Positions 22,800 to 33,685 of a DNA stretch of 64,000 nucleotides are shown here, in pieces. The stretch comes from Terebella lapidaria. Its lineage: Eukaryota; Annelida; Polychaeta; Terebellida; Terebellidae. Under the pieces are notes generated by a model that was given only the letters and a program-made list of their open reading frames with translations, ran no database searches and was not told where the DNA came from. The position numbers were made by a program, and so were the translations under genes. The first letter of the stretch is position 1, and every line of letters begins with the position of its first letter. The stretch covers positions 16,217,001 through 16,281,000 of the forward strand of contig OX424563.1 of NCBI GenBank assembly GCA_949152475.1, read 5' to 3'.

Positions 22800-25130
22800 A
22801 AATTCAAGGTGACCACTGAAATCGCCATATCTCTAACCGTGAAAATGGGATCAAAGGTTAAATTCTAGATCACCAAACTATTCAGCATACATCATTTCCT
22901 ATATGTTCACTATGGACCCCTAAGCTGTAAATTTGATAATAAGCGAGATATAAGCCATTTTGTAATCTGACTTTGAAAATAAAATGACTGACCTTGAAAT
23001 TGAGGTCAAAGGTCAAATTCAATATCATTAAAATATTCAGAATATATCATTTCCTATATGTTCACAATTGATTCCTAGGCTGTAAAGTCGATAATAAGCA
23101 AGATATTAGCCATTTTGTCCTGATGACCTTGAAAATGAGGTCAAAGGTCAAATTCAAGGTCATGAGAATTTTCAGAATATATCATTTCCTATATGTTCAC
23201 AATTAATTCCTAAGCTGTAAAGTCGCTAATAAGCAAGATATTGGCCATTTTGTCCTGTGACCTTGAAAATAGGTCAAAGGTCAAATTCAAGGTCACGAGC
23301 ATTTTCAGCATATATCATTTCCTATATGTTCACAATTGATTCCTAAGCTGTAAAGTCGCTAATTTATAAGCAAGATATTGGCCATTTTGTCTTGTGACCT
23401 TGAAAATAGGTCAAAGGTCAAATTCAAGGTCACGAGCATTTTCAGCATATATCATTTCTTATATGTTCACAATTGATTCCTAAGCTGTAAAGTCGCTAAT
23501 AAACAAGATATTGGCCATTTTGTCCTGTGACCTTGAAAATGAGGTCAGAGGTCAAATTCAAGGTCACGAGAATATTCAGCATATATCATTTCCCATATGT
23601 TCACAATTGATTCCTAAGCTGTAAAGTCGATAATAAGCGAGATATCAGCAATTTTGTCCTGTGACCTTGGAAATGAGGTCAAAGGTCAAATTCAAGGTCA
23701 TGAGAATATTCTGCGTATATCATTTCCTATATGTTCACAATTGATTCCTAAGCTGTAAAGTCGATAATAAGCGAGATCTTACCCATTTTGTCATGTGACC
23801 TTCAAAATGAGGTCAAAGGTCAAATTCAAGGTCCTGAGAATTTTCAGCATATATCATTTCCTATATGTTCACAATTGATTTCTAAGCTGTTAAGTCGCTG
23901 ATAAGCAAGATATTGGCCATTTTGTCCTGTGACCTTGAAAATGAGGTCAAAGGTCAAATTAAAGGTCACGAGAATTTTCAGCATATATCATTTCCTATAT
24001 GTTCACAATTGATTCCTAAGCTGTAAAGTCGCTAATAAGCAAGATATTGGCCAATTTGTCCTGTGACCTTGAAAATGAGGTCAAAGGTCAAATTCAAGGT
24101 CATGAGAATATTCAGCATATATCATTTCCTATATGTTCACAATTGATTCCTAAGCTGTAAAGTCGATAATAAGCGAGATATTAGCAATTTTGTCCTGTGA
24201 CCTTGGAAATGAGGTCAAAGGTCAAATTCAAGGTCATGACAATATTCAGCATATATCATTTCCTATATGTTCACAATTGATTCCTAAGCTGTAAAGTCGA
24301 TAATAAGCAAGATATTAGCCATTTTGTCATGTGACCTTGAAAATGAGGTCAAAGGTCAAATTCAGGGTCATGAGAATTTTCAGCATATATCATTTCCTAT
24401 ATGTTCACAATTGATTCCTAAGCTGTAAAGTCGATAATAAGCGAGATATTAGCCATTTTGTCCTGTGACCTTGAAAATGAGGTCAAAAGTCAAATTCAAG
24501 GTCACTAGAATATTCAGCATATATCATTTCCTATATGTTCACAATTGATTCCTAAGCTGTAAAGTCGATAATAAGCGAGATATTAGCAATTTTGTCCTGT
24601 GACCTTGGAAATGAGTTCAAAGGTCAAATTCAAGGTCACGAAAATATTCAGCATATATCCTTTCCTATATGTTCACAATTGATTCCTAAACTGTAAAGTC
24701 GATAATAAGCGAGATATTAGCCATTTTGTTATGTGACCTTGAAAATGAGGTCAAAGGTCAAATTCAAGGTCACGAGAATATTCAGCATATATCATTTCCT
24801 ATATGTTCATAACTGATTCCTAAGCTGTAAAGTCGATAACAAGCGAGATATTAGCCATTTTGTCCTATGACCTTGAAAATGGGGTCAAAGGTCAAATTCA
24901 AGGTCATCAGAATATTCAGCATACATATCATTTCCTATATGTCCACAATTGATTCCTAAGCTGTAGAGTCGATAATAAGCGAGATATCAGCCATTTTGTG
25001 CTCTGACCTTGAAATTGAGGTCAGAGGTCAAATTCAAGATCACAAGAATATTCAGCGTATATCATTTCCTATATGTCCATAATTGATTCCTAGTCTCTAA
25101 TCTCAATATTAAGTGAGATATTAGGCATAA
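22800..25130 (+). repeat. AGGTCA-rich satellite, array 2 (about 17 monomers of about 134 bp)
   Basis: The word ATTCCTAAGCTGTAAAG recurs with spacing of 133-137 bp (for example near 23206, 23339, 23476, 23610, 23744). Each unit has TGACCTTGA, then AGGTCAAAGGTCA, then TCAAGGTCA within about 45 bases, followed by an A/T-rich spacer. Monomers are much more uniform than in array 1. Confidence 0.95.
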
Positions 25131-25479
25131 TGTGTCCCATTATAAAGCATAGGAGAATTTAACATGGGAAAGTCCCATTTGGGCCGAGTTTGGGCCAAAA
25201 TGGTCCACTTCGAGCGATTCAAGCGCAACGAAATTTATAGACATCATATGAGTACATATCTGGAGTGTTATGTATCAAAAAGAAAAAAAGTTACTGAACA
25301 GATTTTGAGAAAATGGCCACCAAAGTCCAAAATCAGGCATTTTTCGTCGAAAACGGCCGCCATTTTGAAAAAAATGCGAAAATCAAAAAACTAAAAAATA
25401 CCTCCTTCTTGAATTATTTTTAAGTATTTTTGTGCAAAATTTCAGAAGAATTCGCCCGTAAAACAAAAAAGATAAAAAT

Positions 25480-25552
25480 GTGGACGACGACGACGACGAC
25501 GACGACGGACGACGACGGACGACGACGGACGACGGACGACGGACGCAACGCC
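25480..25552. repeat. GACGACGG simple-sequence tract
   Basis: Runs of GAC and GGAC triplets just inside the right hairpin of element C; equivalent tracts lie next to the hairpin in elements A and B and near 50690. Confidence 0.85.
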
Positions 25553-25590
25553 ATGCCAATAGGTTATCGGACCATAGGTCCGGTAACCTA

Positions 25591-27329
25591 AAAACGAGTA
25601 AAAAGGTGTAAACGAGTTTAAAAAATCAGAGTATATTCATTTGTTACCAGAATCACTGTGTATCGTCATGCGACTTTCACCCACCCTACCCAACCCCCTC
25701 AATCTTCCTCTCATCCCTCTCAAGCTTCTGCGTGTACAATAGAGAGCCGAAGTCATCACGTAGACTATTTGGGCCCAAGTATCATATCCTGCGCCGTCCT
25801 TTATTTTCAATAAAGATTAAAAAGGTGCGAGACGGATTAAATGGTATGTTTTCAGTGAACGAGTAGTATTAAGGAGCAGTGTACGGTACTTGGGCCACTA
25901 TTTGAATAACATAAGATTTAATCCGCCTACTGGTTCTGAACAACTCTAATTCAATAGTACTGCTCACTTGAAATAAAGGCCGTACACTTGTTTAGAAGCA
26001 GAAATGACGTCGTACTTTGGCACCCTTTAATGCCTGAAATCTAGAAATTCATTCATGTGTGTCCAGCTGTGCTTGGCCGGTAGGAGGTACATTTAATTAA
26101 CTGGGCGCAGTTCAGTAACATTGTTGGTGAGTTCCATATTTTCCAGACGTCGCGCTGTGCACGCACAATTTCTACAGCACTCGAAAGCACGACAACTTGG
26201 ATGCAATTATGCTTTGGAAAAGAAACGAGAAATGGATACATTTGTCCAACGCAAAATGGTCTACACGCCTGCTTAACTCAGAACCCATCCCTTGCTGAGT
26301 TCATGCGGTATATATATGATAATGCACAAGGACGAGGCCACTACTGTATTGGTGAGAGACCCGCGTCCGCGGGCATCATCTGACTTAAAGTGCTGGAGGT
26401 TCCTATTCGCAGAAATACATGAAGTACCATGCGATAGTAACCAGTCAACAACAAAGGAAACGGTCCAACTATACACTAACAGAGTATGCACTAACCTTTG
26501 CTGTGAATAATTATCATTTTTACGTGCATGCATGATCGTGCATTGAACTGACCGTACGGGAAAAGTACGGGAAAATCAAATGTGCAAAAGTGTTGGATAA
26601 ACTACGTTACGAGCGGTGCGTCCTAACTTGGCTACAAATTATTTTCTTCAAATTTATACACCTTTATAAGTAACTGACAAGTAAATCATTGACAACCATA
26701 TAAGAATTGAAGTGTGCTTTCCTTTCCCTGTCCCCTGCCTTTTCCTCTTAGCGACGACGTTTTCTTTGTCGCCATCTCTAAACGTTCCAACTTCGATTCC
26801 GCTGCTTCCTCTCTCTTCATTTCCTCCCCGCCTTCGCCCTCAACTCCTTCTTTTCCAAAGAGGCTAACATCTCCTCACTTGTGATCATTCGTCCTAGAGG
26901 GACAGTTTCCTCTCAGAACGCTTCTCTCCAGCTACCGAAGATTGTGTACCGAACTTGATTATGAAGTTTCAAAACACTTTGGACTGGATGTCAGTACCGG
27001 ATCACTTGATGGCCTATAGCACCATTTGGTACGCCTGTGGTGGGAGCTTCTAGAGGAGTTGCATTTTTGGGAGTCGTAAAAAGTTGCAAGTTGTTGCAGT
27101 TTTTGCTGTCGTAGATCCCATTCTGTGCTTTAGAAACTCTGCGGTGGATCCGGATGAGTTGATGATGAGGGGTGTAGGGTTAACCGAATCATGTCTTTGG
27201 GTCCATTTTATGGCCTGAAAATCAAGTGGGGATTCCGGCTTTTCAAAAGGATTATTTAAGTGAGCAAATCTTATCCATGGCATAATTCAAAACTATGGGC
27301 AACTGGAAATGATGTTGGAATGTAACATG
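25591..27329. other. Intergenic stretch, no supported gene
   Basis: A few open frames without domains. A pyrimidine-rich stretch at about 26720-26880 is unremarkable. Confidence 0.45.
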
Positions 27330-28545
27330 CCAAGGGATGCAGCCAACTCGGCGAACTTCGCTTTGACTGGTTAGAGAACAGTGACATCTGAAGGTTGAGG
27401 TATGTGGGTGGTGTGGGCAGGTATGTCTAGGATCTCAACCTCAAAAAGGTAAAAACAAAAACAAAAAAAACAATTAGATGTGACAACTAATTGACGTGTT
27501 AAGGGAATGTCATACTGAATTAGATTTTGCACCTCTAGTACCTGTTCTTCCGTGGCTTTCTGGAGGAGTTTGTAACTGTTATGTGACTCAGGATTGTTAA
27601 ATACCAGCAGGACGGGACGCATTCAGCCGCCGTTGCTGAGAAAGATTCTTACAAACCAAATGATCACAGGTCTGGGCACACAGAGTGGTGTCCATGTAGC
27701 CTTCATGGTATTTTATTGTATTTCTTCTTAAATACATGATAAATACATATTAATGAAGTACGTTTTAGAAGGGTAATGAGTTTAATTTCCTCGAGTCGAA
27801 TTTTCTGAACAGCCAATTCGCTGACATAGTTTCTTTGTATCTCTTATGCGGAAGACTGCCTTTGTAGACGGCATCACTTTCCCATCCCCGGGATGATGAT
27901 ATGATCAGCACTACTGAGCTGTAATCGTGACGTGGAATACACAGGGAAATAGTACCAATGGCTGCAATGAGGAATAATGGCACAGAATGTGACGGAAACA
28001 ATTATGTAGGTATGAATTCATGATCTCACCTGAACGTGTCTGACCTGTTTTCCCTTCGTGTGATGATGTCCTGGCGGGGCTGCTCCTTCCCACTGAAGCC
28101 AATTTCATCACAGCTGAAAACACGTTGTGGCTTGTCCTTCAGTTGTAACCTGGTCAGCGTTACGTCTGAGCAATAATGATAGATTAAGTATAATACCATC
28201 AATTTGATAGATTTACCGAGCAGGTCAAAGCAATTGGTTATCACATTGGCATCCCGTTGACTGACGTGTTTATGCTCACGGCGGCTTTGTTTTTCTTCTT
28301 CTGAGAGATCTGGTATCTGGTGAAAAACACCTCTGAACCACTTGTCCGTTGGACCTGTTGCACCCAGACGATGTGGTTGTCGCCTGGAAAATCAACATTT
28401 CCCAAACCAAGCTGCTGGCTTTCCTGCAATTGTACGGGGGACGTATTGTGGTAGGTTTTCTCCCTGCTCTCCCGAAAATGTTGTTTGACGCACAGTAACG
28501 GTGCCAGTTTGGGGTTTTCCCGAAGTCAAAATATGTTTCAGACAA
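27330..28545 (-). pseudogene. Decayed pogo/Tigger-like DDE transposase
   Basis: Pieces of a DDE_1-type transposase in several frames on the minus strand. First catalytic aspartate region: RVFSCDEIGFSG (about 28120). Second: LLVFNNPESHNS (27610-27570), where the family's FDN aspartate is an asparagine. Third: IPAHTTHIPQPSDVTVL (27420-27371), followed by a stop and a further in-frame tail (PVKAKFAEL). Multiple frameshifts and stops make it inactive. Terminal repeats were not found. Confidence 0.7.
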
Positions 28546-29592
28546 AAGTGTTCATGGTGAATTTATCTGATATTTATACTCAGATGATGAAAGAAGCTAC
28601 CACAGGATATGAAAAAGGCTCTGGCTTGTGGGCCCTTAATCGAATCTCAGACCCCCGACTGCAGAAGGCTCGCATCATTCCATTTGGACCAGTCTTCCAC
28701 TAAATCCTTTATCCGCCCCTGGTTTCTTGGACGCGTTATGGGGAACAGACTCCCTGCAATATTATATTAGGCCCTGACAAGGGTTTGCTATACCAAGATA
28801 GCCCACATCAGATGCATCAAATTACCTCTGTTGATCGATGATCGTCCATAGAATGTTAATGATGCCATCGGAAGTAGTCAGGGTTGCAGCACTTTTATTG
28901 CTCCATGACCCTTGGCACACACTCAAAACTTAAATACATGCACGTTGGTTTGTTACTGAAATCAATCAACATTTCAAATTCGTGGATTGTGCTGTCGACT
29001 GCTTTTCCGAATGGTAACCGTCCAGAAATGCTATGAGCCTCATGGACCCTAGCTAAAGCTTTCATCAAGTCGGGGATTGTTACACACACAAAGACACAGA
29101 CCAAACTGCATGTCGCCTGAATGGGTTTGGTATGCCTCATGCTAGCTGCCCCGCATTTATCCCCCGTACAGCTACAGGACACTGGCCTTGCAAGTCCTTG
29201 ACTTTTTTTCGGACATACCGGTACGGTGCTCATAATCATCCTAATACAATGATCAAATCACATTTTTATAATTTCACTAAGTTCTTCAACTGTATAACTA
29301 TTATTATAAAATATTTTTAAAAGTTGTGGATTATGGCGGAGAGAACTGTTACGACAGTGCCAACTCTTCAGGTCATGGTTCGTTCGGGTGGCCATCCGGA
29401 ACATCAACCTCTGTGGGTGTCTAGAAGGATGAACACTGCTGGGGACCCACGTTGCCTGGAAATAGTTCAGTCAGTGCTGGACTGGAATCTTCTAGGGAGG
29501 CCATAGATTCGAATGTGGGACGGATATGTTCTTGGGGCAGGAGGAGCAACACCGTAAGTTTCCTGCATAATTGTAAAAACCAAAGAGACCTG
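28546..29592. other. Flank left of retrotransposon 2, no supported gene
   Basis: Open frames at 28895-29239 (minus) and others show no recognised domain. The last four bases (29589-29592, CCTG) are the target duplication of the adjacent retrotransposon. Confidence 0.45.
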
Positions 29593-30214
29593 TGTAGAAT
29601 ATTTACGACTGTTATGGCCCGAAACCCGTCCCTGACACATTCTCCCCACTCGACATACACGGCACAGATTCATCACATGACTTCATACTTACTTACCTTA
29701 CGTCACCGGGCATGCACCGTCCTCGCCCCACATCTACATGTAAACAACACTGCTCACGTTAACACTTCCTACAATCCCACCAATCACCACATTCCCAGAC
29801 ACATGACTCCGCCCACACAGACATGACATCACTTTCCCGCCATTTCACATGAACACCTGCCACATTACGCGGGAAAACCCACACACATCATAGACTTGGC
29901 CCCGCGCTTTCCCATGGATATTGTAGTTGGGTAGGATCTGTTGAAGAGAAAAGTTGTATTGAGAGGTACTACGCCAAATATTGTGATTAGAGGATATCAA
30001 ATTTATATTGGACTAATAATACTTCGGACTATTGTGGGGATTACGATTGTGTGAGTGACCGTGATCGTACATCGGACTAAATCATCCAAATAAACATCGG
30101 ATATTGTTGAAACTGACGTCGGACTTCCTGTTGGTGTGTTCACGCACAACATACATCGTACTATTCGATCAGTGGGCGTAATAGCCGCCCGAAGAACTCC
30201 GCTATTCCGTCACA
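29593..30214 (+). repeat. 5' LTR of retrotransposon 2
   Basis: 622 bp from TGTAGAATATTT to CCGTCACA. Includes a CCAAT box region (CACCAATCACC) and an AATAAA at 30089-30094. It differs from the 3' LTR at about 29728 (C versus A). Confidence 0.97.
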
Positions 30215-30215
30215 T

Positions 30216-30233
30216 TGGTGCCGTGACCAGGAT
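30216..30233 (+). other. Primer binding site, tRNA-His-like
   Basis: TGGTGCCGTGACCAGGAT one base after the LTR. The first 12 bases complement the 3' end of animal tRNA-His (GTCACGGCACCA). The identity of the last part depends on the host's own tRNA-His sequence. Confidence 0.75.
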
Positions 30234-30283
30234 AGCGAAGGCCAGTTCTCGGCTTACGAACTATCCCGACGTACGAACTTTTG

Positions 30284-32545
30284 ATGAATACCCGATCTAC
30301 GACTCGGAACCCGATCGGACCAAGCCCGGAAGATGAGGTGACGATGAATCTGGTCCCAGCGAACCAGCGAACTGCACGACCAAGGTCAGTGGCGATGAGC
30401 GATACTATTACGCTATCGCAAGTACAACCGCCAAACGAACTGTACGAATTATCGTCGGCGGCATCAGTAGAGTACATGCCGGACTGGATGCGAGCCGATA
30501 GTAACCTTGAAGAACTGTTGGACGGTGACCCGTACCAGCCATCGCGCACGGTGACAGAAATCCTTGACGCGCATGCGCGGTCATACCACGCGACACCTGC
30601 CGGACCGCCAAGGTCGCGACCAAGCGACGGAAGTGAAACGGACTATGCGCGCTTCCAGCGCCAACCCAATACCGACCCGCTACCTAAGTCGGTGAGTGTA
30701 CGACCAACGAACTATGACAATTCAATGCTGACGCACCCGCCGAGTCGGTCGCGTGTCCAACAATGGTCGCATGAATCGGATACGCGTGCTGAACTGTATC
30801 CGCGACATGACAATGTAATGTCGCGCCCATCGGTAACAATCCACACACTGACGCGACCCGACCGAACCCCGCCGGTGTACTCCAGAGTACCGGCCGACCC
30901 AGTCGTCACGGGAGAGCTGTCGGATGTCCACCCGCCGAACCGGAGAAGAGCCGCCACCGAGAGTACCCCCGCGGCCGACCCCAGGTTCAACGCCGCCCAG
31001 ACGAACGACCCGCTGACACGATTCCACGCACCCGCGCCGAGATCGGAGGTCCGATACGCCAGCGACACCATTGATCGCCGACCGCGCAACATCGGAGTAC
31101 CGATCTCCGACACCAGCGAAAACACGCACCCCGCGCATCTGCCACCACCGGTAGTCAACATCGGACCATCGCACGGCGAACCGTCGCTACCAGCGGAACA
31201 TTCCGCCTCACACGGCTACGTGCCCAACCATGGAAATGCGGTGCCCATGCACAATCATGGGGGAGTAGCAGTATCGAACTATGGAAATGCGGTGCCCATG
31301 CACAATCATGGGGGAGTAGCTGTACCAAACCATGGAGTACCAGTGTACGGTGTTGCCACGTACAATCACGGAATAGTGCCCAATTTGGGAATTGTGCCGC
31401 AAAACCCTGGAGTAGTTCCAGGTGTGTACGCTCCTGGTTCGGGATATCAGTTCCCACCAATGTCACACCCAACTCCGTCATACGGAATGCCGGAAATGTC
31501 GCCGCCATACGGACCGGTCTCCCAAACCGCGCCATTGTCAAATCACGCTGGCTATCCGCCCGCACCCGACGCCACGCCATACGTCGTACCGGTCACCACG
31601 ACCACTGCCGCACCGACCACGGAGGTCGCGCCGCCAACTCCCGCCGTTTCTGCGACGACTGCCCACGCTACGACAGCGGCATCACAAGCGCCCATCATCC
31701 CGACGCTAGCGCTGAGTACTGCCAAACCAGCACAGTGGCGAGCCACGTTTAAGGAGGGTAATCTGAACCAGTACCTCCGCAGCTTCGAACAGTTTATGGC
31801 TGCATTCACGTACACGGACCTGAACAAAACTACGACATTCCGTAGTACGTTACGCGGACGAGCGGAAGCAATCGCTCCGAACATTCCGTTCAACACGCCT
31901 TGGGATGAATTCAGGCGTCGTCTCCTGGAAGGGTCGGAACCCGCTGCCCGCCGACAGTCGAAACGAGACGACTTTCCTTTCTTGAAGCGTGAACGGAAAG
32001 AAGATGCCGAACATTTCCTTGAACGGTTACAAGCCATAGCAGAACAGGTGTTTGATGACGTCACACCTGAGTTTCTCCAACGAACTGTTATTTCGCAATT
32101 TGTCAATGGTCAGCCTGACCATATTGCGGATAGACTTTGTGTAATGACATTTACTTCGTACAGCGACGCACTCACGGCTGTACTGAAAGCGGAGAGTCGA
32201 CAGCAATGGATCAAGAGGGACCAACCACACGATACCCGCCGAGCGGACGCTACCTACCATGGGTACGTCAACGACACGGAAATGAATGACAAACTTTCAT
32301 GTGCGATCGGACAATCGAACCATTGGGATACGCCCACTCCCGATCAGATCACTGCATACTACGACCCTGCAGATAGCGACACGACCGGACTGCAAGGGTG
32401 TGAAGAACATTCCGTCCCTTCCTGCTCTCGCGAATGGGTCACGGAAGCATTCCAGTGTGTTGTCAGTGATGAGTGCGGACAATATGGTGAGAACACACTG
32501 TACTCTGTCCTACGAGCCACCGCTCAAGCTCGTGGCGACGCCTAA
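30284..32545 (+). CDS. Gag protein, retrotransposon 2
   Basis: About 754 codons from the ATG at 30284, unusually long for a gypsy Gag. Residues 1-470 are low-complexity, rich in Pro, Ser, Thr, Asn and His, with a 17-residue tandem duplication and repeated NHG/NYG units. A capsid-like domain follows from about residue 485 (AQWRATFKEGNLNQYLRSFE; FLKRERKEDAEHFLERLQ). The frame ends before any zinc knuckle, which is found in the next frame (32500-32768). Gag assembles particles; the long His/Pro-rich head has no assigned role. Confidence 0.9.
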   Translation: MNTRSTTRNPIGPSPEDEVTMNLVPANQRTARPRSVAMSDTITLSQVQPPNELYELSSAASVEYMPDWMRADSNLEELLDGDPYQPSRTVTEILDAHARSYHATPAGPPRSRPSDGSETDYARFQRQPNTDPLPKSVSVRPTNYDNSMLTHPPSRSRVQQWSHESDTRAELYPRHDNVMSRPSVTIHTLTRPDRTPPVYSRVPADPVVTGELSDVHPPNRRRAATESTPAADPRFNAAQTNDPLTRFHAPAPRSEVRYASDTIDRRPRNIGVPISDTSENTHPAHLPPPVVNIGPSHGEPSLPAEHSASHGYVPNHGNAVPMHNHGGVAVSNYGNAVPMHNHGGVAVPNHGVPVYGVATYNHGIVPNLGIVPQNPGVVPGVYAPGSGYQFPPMSHPTPSYGMPEMSPPYGPVSQTAPLSNHAGYPPAPDATPYVVPVTTTTAAPTTEVAPPTPAVSATTAHATTAASQAPIIPTLALSTAKPAQWRATFKEGNLNQYLRSFEQFMAAFTYTDLNKTTTFRSTLRGRAEAIAPNIPFNTPWDEFRRRLLEGSEPAARRQSKRDDFPFLKRERKEDAEHFLERLQAIAEQVFDDVTPEFLQRTVISQFVNGQPDHIADRLCVMTFTSYSDALTAVLKAESRQQWIKRDQPHDTRRADATYHGYVNDTEMNDKLSCAIGQSNHWDTPTPDQITAYYDPADSDTTGLQGCEEHSVPSCSREWVTEAFQCVVSDECGQYGENTLYSVLRATAQARGDA
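31226..31327 (+). repeat. 51-bp tandem duplication in gag
   Basis: Two copies starting at 31226 and 31277, nearly identical, encoding NHGNAVPMHNHGGVAVS-type 17-residue units; degenerate NHG units continue after it. Confidence 0.9.
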
Positions 32546-32768
32546 AGGTCGAACTGAAATATGTTTCTTTTGTAAGAAACCCGGACATAGATGGATACGG
32601 TGTTTCCGTTTGAAGGACATATTGGTACGAAACGGAATGAAACCGTTCCCGCCACGATCTGGCGCAAATCGGAATAACGGACAGATCGGTATACCGAACT
32701 CGAATTCTCAGCCAATGGCTACGACGCCACCGGCCCAACCACCACCACAGGCCAGGCCGTCAAACTAA
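32286..32768 (+). CDS. Nucleocapsid zinc knuckle frame, retrotransposon 2
   Basis: Open in the +1 frame relative to gag. Only the part after about 32500 looks real: LKLVATPKGRTEICFFCKKP, then GHRWIRC, giving a CCHC knuckle (C-X2-C-X4-H-X4-C) and a proline-rich tail. Upstream of that, gag is the genuine frame. The knuckle therefore probably belongs to the Gag C-terminus and is reached by +1 recoding, splicing, or was displaced by an indel in this copy. It would bind genomic RNA. Confidence 0.75.
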   Translation: MTNFHVRSDNRTIGIRPLPIRSLHTTTLQIATRPDCKGVKNIPSLPALANGSRKHSSVLSVMSADNMVRTHCTLSYEPPLKLVATPKGRTEICFFCKKPGHRWIRCFRLKDILVRNGMKPFPPRSGANRNNGQIGIPNSNSQPMATTPPAQPPPQARPSN

Positions 32769-32833
32769 GGGAGGAAGGAACTGCGGAGCAAGAACCTTCC
32801 GTTAAACCGAGCTACGCTCAAAGCTCCAAACCA

Positions 32834-33685
32834 GTGGTTGTGTCCACAGCTACGAACACGACGTCAACCAAGCTGGCGCCGACACCACGGGCCCTTCCGC
32901 TCCGCGAAGGGGTGTGCGCCAAGTGTGCTTCGTCGACTTCAGGTACGGAATCCCTCCACGAAGGGGTGTCGGAACCATTGCCACGCAGGCCATCACGGAC
33001 TAATCGTCACGAAGGGGTGTCGACACGCACCACCGGCGATACTGGAACGGACTCTATGTCTGAAATCGAATGGGTGTCGGATGATGGAGGCTTTTACGCT
33101 TTCCCATCGGGACCTGAAACCAAGCCGGGGAGACTGAAACTTCCACTCCTACTGCCTGAGGAGGACCTCGATGGACCGATTGTTATCAGTCGAAGTCTGG
33201 CCGCCCATGAGTGCTGGAAATTGCCAGTGCATGTTGGAGGACGAACTTTTAAAGCAGTAATGGACTCAGGAGCACAGGTTTCCCTGCTCCGAAAGGACAT
33301 GATGCGACACGTGCCTGTCGAACAGCGCACCCTACGCCCGACCATGGCGACCATTCGGGATGTCAACGGAGACTCCAGCCCGATCGACGGACTTCTAGAC
33401 CTTACGATCAAGGTCGGAACGAAAGAAATGACAGTGACATTTTGTGTAGCAGCGATTCATGACGAAATGATTTTGGGCATGAATTTCTTCCGACAAACGA
33501 AAGCCATCGTTAATTACGGTGATGGAACTGTCGAAATTAATAAAGAGATCCTGTTTGCATACAAGGACTTCGAAGCTAATGTTGTACGCATGGCTGTACG
33601 TCGAGCCGTTACGGTACCGCCACGCAGCGAGGCCGTAGTCGAACTTGTACCGAGGAAACAGACTTTCCGGAGGAAACAGACTTGA
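32834..33685 (+). CDS. Aspartic protease, retrotransposon 2
   Basis: The frame is open from about 32678, overlapping the knuckle frame by about 90 bases, and runs to TGA at 33683. The active site is AVMDSGAQVSLL (33250-33290) with a second signature DEMILGMNFF near 33470. The N-terminal part holds three repeats of an EGV motif encoded by an exact 11-base polypurine sequence. The frame is -1 relative to the knuckle and overlaps the pol frame at its end. It matures the element's polyproteins. Confidence 0.88.
   Translation: MVVSTATNTTSTKLAPTPRALPLREGVCAKCASSTSGTESLHEGVSEPLPRRPSRTNRHEGVSTRTTGDTGTDSMSEIEWVSDDGGFYAFPSGPETKPGRLKLPLLLPEEDLDGPIVISRSLAAHECWKLPVHVGGRTFKAVMDSGAQVSLLRKDMMRHVPVEQRTLRPTMATIRDVNGDSSPIDGLLDLTIKVGTKEMTVTFCVAAIHDEMILGMNFFRQTKAIVNYGDGTVEINKEILFAYKDFEANVVRMAVRRAVTVPPRSEAVVELVPRKQTFRRKQT
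32905..33020 (+). repeat. Three internal copies of the polypurine-tract motif
   Basis: CGAAGGGGTGT occurs at 32905-32915, 32959-32969 and 33010-33020 and again at the 3' polypurine tract (39799-39809). Spacings of 54 and 51 are multiples of three and the copies encode (R/H)EGV. Confidence 0.9.
33652..33683 (+). repeat. 18-bp-spaced duplication at the protease/pol overlap
   Basis: GAGGAAACAGACTT occurs at 33652-33665 and again at 33670-33683, exactly where the protease frame ends and the pol frame begins. Confidence 0.85.

Larger units (their letters stand above)
22734..25590 (+). mobile_element. Hairpin-ended repeat element C with long satellite array
   Basis: Left end: hairpin TTAGCCC AAT GGGCTAG then AAGGTTACCGG. 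Right end: hairpin TAGGTTATCGGACC ATA GGTCCGGTAACCTA (two arms). Inside: about 17 satellite monomers, then a unique segment shared with element A, then a GACGACGGACGACGG tract. No transposase. It seems to be a carrier for the satellite, in the same layout as element A. Confidence 0.7.

Noticed and set aside
22800..25130. Regular repeats resembling a CRISPR array
   Set aside because: Whole ~134-bp monomers repeat with no unique spacers, in a eukaryotic context; it is satellite DNA.
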